Assembly (NCBI RefSeq): GCF_003815975.1
Contig: NZ_CP033932.1
Span: forward strand, 186,001-250,000
Origin: Chryseobacterium bernardetii
GTDB taxonomy: Bacteria; Bacteroidota; Bacteroidia; Flavobacteriales; Weeksellaceae
Length of the DNA stretch: 64,000 nucleotides
Reading direction: 5' to 3'
Shown: one piece after another, positions 18,706 through 25,014 of the stretch
Position numbering within the stretch: position 1 is the stretch's first letter
Layout of the letters: every line of letters starts with the position of its first letter
Notes under the pieces: generated by a model
Databases searched by the model: none
Seen by the model: the letters and a program-made list of their open reading frames with translations, nothing else
What the model was told of the DNA's origin: nothing
Made by a program: the position numbers and the translations under genes

Positions 18706-20118
18706 ATGAAAAGACTAAAAAATATTATATTAACATTCGCCATAGCTTTAGGATCTGTTTCGTGCGTGTCAAAACTGGCATACACAGAGCCGGATCTGCC
18801 GCTGCCGGAAAAATTCCAGTACACAGCCACTGCTGATACGGCAAGCATTGCCAACCTGGAATGGAAACAATTTTTCAATGATCCAATTCTACAGGGATTA
18901 ATTGAAAAAGGAATTAAAAATAATTATGACCTTCAAATTGCATTAAAGCAGGTAGCTTCTTCACAGGAAAAGCTGAAACAGGCAAAATATATGCAATATC
19001 CTGATGTTGGCTTCGGAGTAGCAGCTCAGATTTCAAAACCTTCCAAGAACAGCATGAACGGGCAAAGCTTAAATCTGTTTTTAGGTCAAAGCCATGTTGA
19101 AGATTATAATGCAGCTTTCAATTTATCATGGGAAGCAGATATCTGGGGGAAAATCAAAAACCAACAGGAGGTTTCCAGAATGCAGTACCTACAGACTTAT
19201 GAAGGTTCTAAAGCCATTCAGACCCAGGTTGTAGCTGCTATTGCCCAGGGATATTATAATCTTTTAATGCTTGATAAGCAGCTAGCAATTGCAAAATCTA
19301 ATCTTGAGCTCAGCAACAATACCCTGATGATCACACAAAAAATGTGGGAAAGTGGAGATGCTACTTCTTTGGGAGTACAGCAGGCAAATGCTCAGAAACA
19401 GGCTACTGAACTTTTGATTTCCCAATTGGAACAGAACATTGCCATTCAGGAAAATGCTTTAAGTATTCTGGTTGGAGAGACACCCAGTAAAATCAACAGA
19501 ACTATTGAAATGTCTGATACTTCTTTACCCCAGAATATCATTGCAGGCCTTCCCGCAGCTATGGTAAGCCGCAGACCGGATGTACGCCAGCAGGAATTGG
19601 TTTTACTGGAATCCAATGCTATGGTAGGAATTGCCCAGGCTAATATGTATCCTGCTTTAAAGATTACAGCCAATGGCGGAGTTAACTCATTCAAGTTTGA
19701 TAACTGGTTCCAGATTCCTGCCTCTTTATTCGGATCTGTTTTAGGAGGAATTACCCAACCTATTTTTCAGAAAAGACAGCTGAAAACAGATTTTGAAGTG
19801 GCTAAAATTCAAAGAGAGAAAAATGTATTGGCATTCCGTCAATCCGTTTTGAATGCCGTAGGTGAGGTTGCTGATGCTTTGGTGTCTAATGAAAACCTGA
19901 AAATCCAGGAGCAGAAAGCAACTGAGCAGTCTGCTACATTAAAAGATGGAATTAAAAGTGCACAACTTCTTTACAGAGGAGGTTCAGCCAATTATCTTGA
20001 AGTGATTACCGCACAGGGAAACTCACTTCAGGCCGAGTTGAATCTTGCTTCCATTAAAAGACAGAGACTAAGCAGCATTGTAGATTTATACAGAGCGCTG
20101 GGCGGCGGTTGGAAGTAG
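18706..20118 (+). CDS. RND efflux outer-membrane factor lipoprotein (TolC/OprM/NodT-like)
   Basis: A 470-residue outer-membrane efflux protein. The lipobox GSVSC gives lipidated C20. Two OEP repeats are visible: the first includes YDLQIALKQVASSQEKLKQAKY and the second includes VSRRPDVRQQELVLLESNAMVGIAQANMYPALK (both split by family convention). The late motif YRGGSANYLEVITAQGNSLQAEL is typical. It completes the adaptor-pump-channel set, and a hairpin terminator follows 23 bp after the stop. Confidence 0.96.
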   Translation: MKRLKNIILTFAIALGSVSCVSKLAYTEPDLPLPEKFQYTATADTASIANLEWKQFFNDPILQGLIEKGIKNNYDLQIALKQVASSQEKLKQAKYMQYPDVGFGVAAQISKPSKNSMNGQSLNLFLGQSHVEDYNAAFNLSWEADIWGKIKNQQEVSRMQYLQTYEGSKAIQTQVVAAIAQGYYNLLMLDKQLAIAKSNLELSNNTLMITQKMWESGDATSLGVQQANAQKQATELLISQLEQNIAIQENALSILVGETPSKINRTIEMSDTSLPQNIIAGLPAAMVSRRPDVRQQELVLLESNAMVGIAQANMYPALKITANGGVNSFKFDNWFQIPASLFGSVLGGITQPIFQKRQLKTDFEVAKIQREKNVLAFRQSVLNAVGEVADALVSNENLKIQEQKATEQSATLKDGIKSAQLLYRGGSANYLEVITAQGNSLQAELNLASIKRQRLSSIVDLYRALGGGWK

Positions 20119-20140
20119 TAAATTAAATTATATTGTTGAG

Positions 20141-20170
20141 ATGCGGTTCTTTATAGAGCCGCATTTTTTG
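20141..20170 (+). terminator. Terminator of the efflux operon
   Basis: ATGCGG and CCGCAT, extended by UUCU/AGAG pairing, form a stem of about 10 bp followed by T6. Confidence 0.9.
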
Positions 20171-20202
20171 TTATTAATTGCCGGCCAATCATGATAAATA
20201 GA

Positions 20203-20253
20203 TTTCTTATCCATAAACATCTGTGCAAGTCCGTAAAATCTGTGGGAATATAA
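20203..20253 (+). repeat. ATCTGTG-rich dispersed repeat, copy 2
   Basis: Reads TTTCTTATCCATAAACATC, then TGTGCAAGTCCGTAAAATC and TGTGGGAATA. It is a diverged copy of 18607-18657. A further related phrase, TGCGTAATCTGCGAAAT, lies at about 20286-20302. Confidence 0.7.
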
Positions 20254-20350
20254 ATTATACAAAGCACTTGTTTAGCACAACCATGTGCGTAATCTGCGAA
20301 ATTCACTTGATCTGCATGAGATTATAATTAGGAAAATTATCTTGAAAAAA

Positions 20351-21265
20351 TTATTTCTGAAATTGCTCAGTAATCCAAGTAATCAGGTTATCGTAATCCT
20401 CCTGAGAATATCCTAGCTGTAAATAATGAATATCATCCGCCTTCCTATACCAAGTCAGCTGGCGTTTTGCATACCTGCGGCTGTTCTTTTTAATTTCAGA
20501 AACAGCAAAATCCAGGTCCCATTCCCCATCAAAATATTTGAATAATTCAGCATAACCAACTGTATTCAGCGCGGTAAGTCCTCTGAACTTTTCCAACCCT
20601 TTTACCTCATCCAAAAGCCCTTTTTCCATCATGATATCAACCCTGCGATTGATTCTGTCATACAATTCTTCCCTTGGAGCTTCAATTCCGATTCTGATAA
20701 CCTTAAAATCTCTGGAATCCTGAGAAATAGCAATCTGCTCAGAATATTTTTTATCCGTTTGCCAAATCACGTCAATAGCTCGTAAAAGCCTTCGGTGGTT
20801 ATGAATATCAACTACTTCAAAATATTCAGGATCAACTTCTTTTAAAATTTCCTGAAGTTTTTCTATTCCTTCTTCATCCATTATTTTCTGAAGCTTTTCC
20901 TGGTTCTCAACATTCGCTTCAGGAAGATCATTCAAACCCTCTATTACTGCTTTTTCATACATCATGCTCCCACCAACAAGTATTACAGTGTTATGATTTT
21001 GAAAAAGTTCATTGAGCTTTTTTAAGGCATCCTCTTCGTATTGCCCGATAGAATAGTATTCTTCTACAGAAAGATTTCCAATAAAATGATGAGGTGCTTC
21101 ACTCAGTTCTTCTTCGGACGGTGCCGCAGTTCCGATTTTCATTTCTCTAAAAAACTGTCGGGAATCACAGGAAATAATTTCGGTATTGAAATGTTTTGCC
21201 AGATCAATTGCCAGTTTTGTCTTCCCTATTCCGGTGGGTCCTACTACAGAAATCAGATTTTTCAT
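20351..21265 (-). CDS. miaA: tRNA dimethylallyltransferase
   Basis: A 304-residue MiaA that adds a dimethylallyl group to A37 of tRNAs reading UNN codons. The P-loop GPTGIGKTKLA is at residues 9-19. The DMAPP/tRNA-binding motif SCDSRQFFREMKIGTAAP follows, then HHFIGNLSVEEYYSIGQYE. The C-terminal part ends in YAKRQLTWYRK, the usual tRNA-binding helix. Length is normal. It stands alone on the minus strand and diverges from yicC with 95 bp between starts. Confidence 0.97.
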   Translation of the reverse strand: MKNLISVVGPTGIGKTKLAIDLAKHFNTEIISCDSRQFFREMKIGTAAPSEEELSEAPHHFIGNLSVEEYYSIGQYEEDALKKLNELFQNHNTVILVGGSMMYEKAVIEGLNDLPEANVENQEKLQKIMDEEGIEKLQEILKEVDPEYFEVVDIHNHRRLLRAIDVIWQTDKKYSEQIAISQDSRDFKVIRIGIEAPREELYDRINRRVDIMMEKGLLDEVKGLEKFRGLTALNTVGYAELFKYFDGEWDLDFAVSEIKKNSRRYAKRQLTWYRKADDIHYLQLGYSQEDYDNLITWITEQFQK

Positions 21266-21335
21266 CGGTGCACATTCATTATTTTATCCGTAAAATAGAA
21301 TCTCTTACAGATTTCACTGTGCTAATTTAAATGTT

Positions 21336-21343
21336 TATCTTTG
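21336..21343 (+). promoter_or_regulatory. TAnnTTTG -7 box for yicC
   Basis: TATCTTTG matches the consensus exactly, 17 bp before the ATG at 21361. Confidence 0.65.
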
Positions 21344-21360
21344 TAGAACAATAAAAAACT

Positions 21361-22218
21361 ATGATTTTATCAATGACTGGCTTCGGTAGAGCCGAAGATG
21401 TTTTTGAAGGAAAAAAAATAACAATAGATATTAAATCACTGAACAGCAAGAGCTTTGATTTGAATATCAAAATTCCTTTGCGTTATAAAGAGAAAGAATT
21501 TGAGATCAGAAAAATTCTTAACGATAGAATTATCCGTGGAAAAGTTGATTGCTATGTCAACATTGAAAACCTTGAAGAATCTAATGATGTAAAAATCAAT
21601 AAAGGGTTAATTGATTCCTACATCAATGAACTTAAAAATATTGCATCAGATGGTCCTGATTTCGAATACCTGAAAATGGCAGTACGTCTTCCTGATGCCA
21701 TCACCTCAAGACCTGATGAACTTACAGAAGGCGAATGGGACGCATTAGCAAAAATTGTTAATGCAGCTATTGACCGTTTTGAAGAGTTCAGAAAAACTGA
21801 AGGCAGTAATTTACATGAAGAACTTAACCGAAATATTCAAAACATTGATAAATATCTGAGCGAAGTAATCCCTTTCGAAGAAGAAAGAATTGTGAGTGTA
21901 AAAGAACGCTACCAAAAGACTTTGAAAGAATTTGAAAATGTGGACGAAACCCGTTTCTATCAGGAAATGGCTTATTTCACAGAAAAACTGGATATTTCAG
22001 AAGAAAAGGTAAGACTTGCCCAACATTTAAAGTATTACAAGGAAGTAATGGACAATGAATCTTTCAACGGTAAAAAACTGGGCTTCATTTCTCAGGAAAT
22101 CGGAAGAGAGATCAACACATTAGGATCTAAAGCCAATCATGCAGAAATTCAGAAACTAGTAGTGAAGATGAAGGATGATCTGGAAAAAATTAAAGAACAA
22201 ACATTAAACGTGTTGTAG
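21361..22218 (+). CDS. yicC: YicC family endoribonuclease
   Basis: A 285-residue YicC-like protein. The N-terminal start MILSMTGFGRAE is the family hallmark and the C-terminal DUF1732 part ends NTLGSKANHAEIQKLVVKMKDDLEKIKEQ. YicC proteins are RNA endonucleases implicated in small-RNA turnover and stationary-phase survival. The link to gmk (80 bp downstream, same strand) is conserved in many bacteria and supports the call. Confidence 0.95.
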   Translation: MILSMTGFGRAEDVFEGKKITIDIKSLNSKSFDLNIKIPLRYKEKEFEIRKILNDRIIRGKVDCYVNIENLEESNDVKINKGLIDSYINELKNIASDGPDFEYLKMAVRLPDAITSRPDELTEGEWDALAKIVNAAIDRFEEFRKTEGSNLHEELNRNIQNIDKYLSEVIPFEEERIVSVKERYQKTLKEFENVDETRFYQEMAYFTEKLDISEEKVRLAQHLKYYKEVMDNESFNGKKLGFISQEIGREINTLGSKANHAEIQKLVVKMKDDLEKIKEQTLNVL

Positions 22219-22298
22219 TGACCAGGTACGAGATGCGCAATCTTCATTATTACTGATGAGGTTAGCAACTCCAAGCCCGGAACTCGAAACTCAAAAAT

Positions 22299-22862
22299 AT
22301 GAATAAAGTAATTATATTTTCAGCACCATCTGGAAGTGGAAAAACTACATTGGTAAAGCATTCCCTGGAAACTTTCCCTGAACTGGAATTTTCAATATCA
22401 TGTACTACAAGACAGCCAAGAGGAAGTGAGGTACATGCCGTAGACTATCATTTTTTATCACCCGATGAATTCAGACAGAAAATTTCAGAAGATGCTTTTG
22501 TAGAATATGAAGAAGTATACACTGATAAATATTACGGAACTTTAAAATCTGAAGTGGAAAAGATCTGGAATCAGGGAAAAGTTGTTATTTTTGATGTAGA
22601 CGTAAAAGGAGGTATTTCTCTGAAAAAATACTTCGGAGAAAAGGCTTTGTCTATTTTTATAGAACCACCTTCCATTGAAGAACTGGAACGAAGATTGATT
22701 TCAAGAAACACGGATGATGCAGAAACCATTAAAACCCGTGTAGCAAAAGCAGAAGAAGAAATGTCTTATGCCGGCGAATTTGACAGGATCGTAATCAATT
22801 CCGATCTTGATGAAGCTAAAAAAGAAATAGAAAGTTTAATAAAAAATTTTATCAATAATTAA
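22299..22862 (+). CDS. gmk: Guanylate kinase
   Basis: A 187-residue enzyme that phosphorylates GMP to GDP. The P-loop FSAPSGSGKTTL is at residues 6-17. The GMP-binding signature includes SCTTRQPRGSEVHAVDYHFLS and FVEYEEVYTDKYYGT. Length and motifs are complete. It probably shares a transcript with yicC; the gap contains an AACTCGAAACTC-type filler sequence. Confidence 0.97.
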   Translation: MNKVIIFSAPSGSGKTTLVKHSLETFPELEFSISCTTRQPRGSEVHAVDYHFLSPDEFRQKISEDAFVEYEEVYTDKYYGTLKSEVEKIWNQGKVVIFDVDVKGGISLKKYFGEKALSIFIEPPSIEELERRLISRNTDDAETIKTRVAKAEEEMSYAGEFDRIVINSDLDEAKKEIESLIKNFINN

Positions 22863-22911
22863 TGGACTGAAGATGGAGGTCAGAAGATGGAAATATATAT
22901 TTTCGTCAAAA

Positions 22912-22939
22912 TCTAACTTCTAATTTCTAACCTCTAACT
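22912..22939 (+). repeat. TCTAACTT-type short tandem filler
   Basis: Four imperfect copies of an 8-7 bp word (TCTAACT, TCTAATT, TCTAACC, TCTAACT) sit directly upstream of nadA. Words like this are common intergenic filler in Flavobacteria (recalled, not searched). Confidence 0.5.
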
Positions 22940-22966
22940 TTGATAATAAAAAACATTAAGGTTGAT

Positions 22967-23986
22967 ATGAGTACCGAAACATTAGAAAAAGCCAAATCTG
23001 CAATTCCTGTAAAGGGATTTCTGGATATAAAAGATATAGCCATTCCTCAGGGAGAAGAATTGGTAAAAGCCATTCTTAAGCTTAAGGAAGAGAAAAATGC
23101 CGTAATCCTTGCCCATTATTACCAACCCGGAGAAATTCAGGATATTGCTGATTTCCTTGGAGATTCTTTACAATTGGCAAGACAGGCAAAGGAAACCAAT
23201 GCTGATATGATTGTATTCTGCGGGGTACATTTCATGGCAGAAGCTGCAAAAATCCTCAATCCAACTAAAAAAGTAGTTTTACCGGATACTATGGCCGGAT
23301 GCTCTCTGGCAGACGGATGTTCAGGAGAAGGACTGAGAAAAATGCGTGAACAGTATCCTGATGCTTTAATTGCCACTTACATCAACTGTAATGCAGAAAC
23401 CAAAGCAGAAAGTGATATTATCGTAACAAGTTCAAATGCAGAAACAGTTATTGAAGCCCTTCCAAAAGACAGACCTATCATTTTTGCACCGGACAAGAAC
23501 CTGGGAAGATACTTATCTAAAAAGACAGGTCGTGATATGATTCTTTGGGACGGAAGCTGTGTAGTACACGAAGCATTTTCAATGGAAAGAATCGCCAAGC
23601 AGCTTGCAGATAATCCAGATGCAAAATTAATTGCGCATCCCGAAAGTGAAGAAGCTGTTTTAAAACTAGCTCACTTCATCGGTTCTACTTCTGCTCTCTT
23701 GAATTATGTGGAAAAAGACGACTGTCAGAAATTCATTATTGCAACAGAAGAAGGAATTCTTCACGAAATGAGAAAACGTGCACCCCACAAAGAATTGATT
23801 CCTGCTTTGGTTTTCGATGAAAGCTGTAACTGCTCAGAATGTTTCTATATGAAGCGTAATACAATGGAAAAGCTGTATTTATGCATGAAATATGAACTTC
23901 CTGAAATCCTTATTGACGAAGAATTAAGATTAAAAGCGCTGAAACCGATTGAAGCTATGCTTGATCTTTCAAAAAGCATAAAATAA
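22967..23986 (+). CDS. nadA: Quinolinate synthase A
   Basis: A 339-residue [4Fe-4S] enzyme that condenses iminoaspartate with dihydroxyacetone phosphate to give quinolinate for NAD synthesis. The substrate motif AHYYQPGEIQDIADFLGDSL and the cluster cysteines in CGVHFMAE, the GCSLADGC region and CNCSECFYMKRNTMEKLY are visible. I chose the ATG at 22967. A TTG 27 nt upstream keeps the frame open but overlaps the TCTAACTT filler. nadB and nadC are not in the window. A hairpin terminator follows 4 bp after the stop. Confidence 0.96.
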   Translation: MSTETLEKAKSAIPVKGFLDIKDIAIPQGEELVKAILKLKEEKNAVILAHYYQPGEIQDIADFLGDSLQLARQAKETNADMIVFCGVHFMAEAAKILNPTKKVVLPDTMAGCSLADGCSGEGLRKMREQYPDALIATYINCNAETKAESDIIVTSSNAETVIEALPKDRPIIFAPDKNLGRYLSKKTGRDMILWDGSCVVHEAFSMERIAKQLADNPDAKLIAHPESEEAVLKLAHFIGSTSALLNYVEKDDCQKFIIATEEGILHEMRKRAPHKELIPALVFDESCNCSECFYMKRNTMEKLYLCMKYELPEILIDEELRLKALKPIEAMLDLSKSIK

Positions 23987-23990
23987 CAAA

Positions 23991-24017
23991 AAGCACTGTT
24001 TTACAGTGCTTTTTTAT
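23991..24017. terminator. Bidirectional terminator between nadA and the small-peptide cluster
   Basis: AAGCACTGT and ACAGTGCTT form a 9-bp stem followed by T6 on the plus strand, with A-rich sequence on the other side. The 15-nt word ACAAAAAGCACTGTT of its left arm recurs at about 24467-24481. Confidence 0.9.
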
Positions 24018-24040
24018 TTTTGATATTAATCAAATCGTAT

Positions 24041-24250
24041 TTAGTGCCCAAAATAATCAGAATAGTCTGGTCCGTAACAGTCTGCACTTACATCTACACA
24101 GTTTCTACAGGTAGGAGATAATGCCCAAAAGGCCATACAGCTGTTAGTATATTCGGGGCCGTCTCCATAATTTCCGGAAGTAGGGCAAAAATCGCAGCCA
24201 GATCCTTTACCATTAATATCTTTCAGTCTTGTTCTTGATAATTTTTTCAT
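24041..24250 (-). CDS. Bacteriocin-like small peptide 1 with GG-type leader
   Basis: A 69-residue peptide. The leader MKKLSRTRLKDINGKGSG matches the KLSR-x-x-LK-x-INGG leader type of Chryseobacterium 'bacteriocin-like' peptides, except that GG is replaced by GK-G. The core has cysteines in CDFC, SC, CRNC and DC and ends in YSDYFGH. It is the last of three such genes on the minus strand and starts 15 bp after the stop of the middle one. No peptidase, ABC exporter or maturation enzyme is adjacent. The function is unknown; an exported or modified peptide is inferred. Confidence 0.75.
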   Translation of the reverse strand: MKKLSRTRLKDINGKGSGCDFCPTSGNYGDGPEYTNSCMAFWALSPTCRNCVDVSADCYGPDYSDYFGH

Positions 24251-24265
24251 GTTTTAGTTTATTAG

Positions 24266-24442
24266 TTAAAGTTTAGGGGTATAGCAGGTTCCGCCCGGTT
24301 TTAATGAACATCCCCAGGCCCCGGATCCGCCTTTCATGAAGCATATAAATTGCTCTCCGCCACAAGCTTCAATCTGAAGCTCGGTAAAACCACCATTGAT
24401 ACTTTTCTTTTGATCTCTTGATAATTTTCTAAATGTTTTCAT
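24266..24442 (-). CDS. Bacteriocin-like small peptide 2 with GG leader
   Basis: A 58-residue peptide starting at the ATG at 24442. The leader MKTFRKLSRDQKKSINGG carries a true double glycine at residues 17-18. The core is glycine-rich, with cysteines in EACGGE, FICF, GWGC-like GAWGCS and GTCY. The gene lies between two similar genes and shares the leader pattern, which makes it credible despite its length. Cleavage after GG by a C39-type peptidase would release a core of about 40 residues. This is known for related families and is not shown here. Confidence 0.75.
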   Translation of the reverse strand: MKTFRKLSRDQKKSINGGFTELQIEACGGEQFICFMKGGSGAWGCSLKPGGTCYTPKL

Positions 24443-24509
24443 AGTATTTTAATTTTAAGATGATAAACAAAAAGCACTGTTATATAAAAATGCCATTTTA
24501 TTAAAGAAA

Positions 24510-24704
24510 TTAATACGGTCCAAAACAATCCATACTTACCAATACTCTTTTTTTGCAACACTCTGGCAAAGCTTCAAAATCTCCGCATGATTTTGCTTCA
24601 TTAGGCCCATAAGGACCTTCCGGACAATATTCATAGCAATTACCCACCCCACCATTAATAGATTTTAAATGTTCTCTTTTATTTTTTTCATTGCATTTAA
24701 TCAC
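24510..24704 (-). CDS. Bacteriocin-like small peptide 3, leader with one-base defect or GTG start
   Basis: A 64-residue frame opening with GTG at 24704 and containing KREHLKSINGG before a cysteine-rich core (NCYEYCPEGPYGP, KSCGDF, ECCKK, MDCFGPY). An ATG at 24691 is out of frame by one base. If the A7 run at 24682-24688 had eight bases, the product would start MKKNKREHLKSINGG, exactly the leader type of its two neighbours. So it is either a GTG-started variant, a recent frameshift, programmed slippage or a homopolymer read error. The core shares GPY/GP-rich and C-x3-C features with peptide 1. Confidence 0.65.
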   Translation of the reverse strand: MIKCNEKNKREHLKSINGGVGNCYEYCPEGPYGPNEAKSCGDFEALPECCKKRVLVSMDCFGPY

Positions 24705-24779
24705 ATAAATATAAGATTTATAATTAATTACACAAAATATTTCTCTTGAAAAAGATTTATTAATTTACTGGCTCAAAAA

Positions 24780-24809
24780 TTTGTTATTCCAAAATAATTT
24801 GTACATTTG
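24780..24809 (+). promoter_or_regulatory. Promoter of the threonine operon
   Basis: TTTG at 24780-24783, an 18-bp spacer and TACATTTG at 24802-24809 fit the Bacteroidota -33/-7 consensus. The leader-peptide ATG follows 10 bp later, so the mRNA leader before it would be very short. Confidence 0.75.
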
Positions 24810-24819
24810 TTCTGTTACA

Positions 24820-24921
24820 ATGAATTTTTTAAGAAACATATCTGATATTTCTATCCTGAAATCGCCTATTTCAGGAGTATCTTCCGTTTCTACATTCACA
24901 ACTACAACAACTACCCCATAA
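24820..24921 (+). CDS. thrL: Threonine operon leader peptide
   Basis: A 33-codon ORF. Residues 25-33 read TFTTTTTTP, giving seven Thr codons (ACA, ACT, ACC) in the last nine. Four Ile codons lie earlier, at residues 7, 10, 12 and 17. It starts 10 bp after a consensus promoter and ends about 35 bp before a hairpin that precedes thrA. Such regulatory-amino-acid runs are the hallmark of ribosome-mediated attenuation, as in E. coli thrL. The function is inferred from codon content and position; the peptide itself needs no other role. Confidence 0.8.
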   Translation: MNFLRNISDISILKSPISGVSSVSTFTTTTTTP

Positions 24922-24985
24922 AGGGGTAAATTTTCACATATTATTCCGGTACCCTGTACTCTTTTTTACAAAGAGTAGCTTTTCT
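24912..24985 (+). promoter_or_regulatory. Attenuator hairpins of the threonine operon
   Basis: TACCCC (24912-24917) can pair with GGGGTA (24923-24928). GGGTA can alternatively pair with TACCC (24950-24954). A separate stem TACTCTTT/AAAGAGTA (24957-24964 with 24970-24977) is followed by GCTTTTCTC, a weak T-tract. A ribosome stalled on the Thr codons would cover the first arm and favour the alternative pairing, which crowds the last stem. The switching order is inferred; the last stem is a plausible but not strong terminator. Confidence 0.6.
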
Positions 24986-25014
24986 CACTTTATCTAACCT
25001 TAAATAAACAACAG

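Noticed and set aside
22219..22298. Possible regulatory element between yicC and gmk
   Set aside because: It contains only filler such as AACTCGAAACTC without stem or promoter features.
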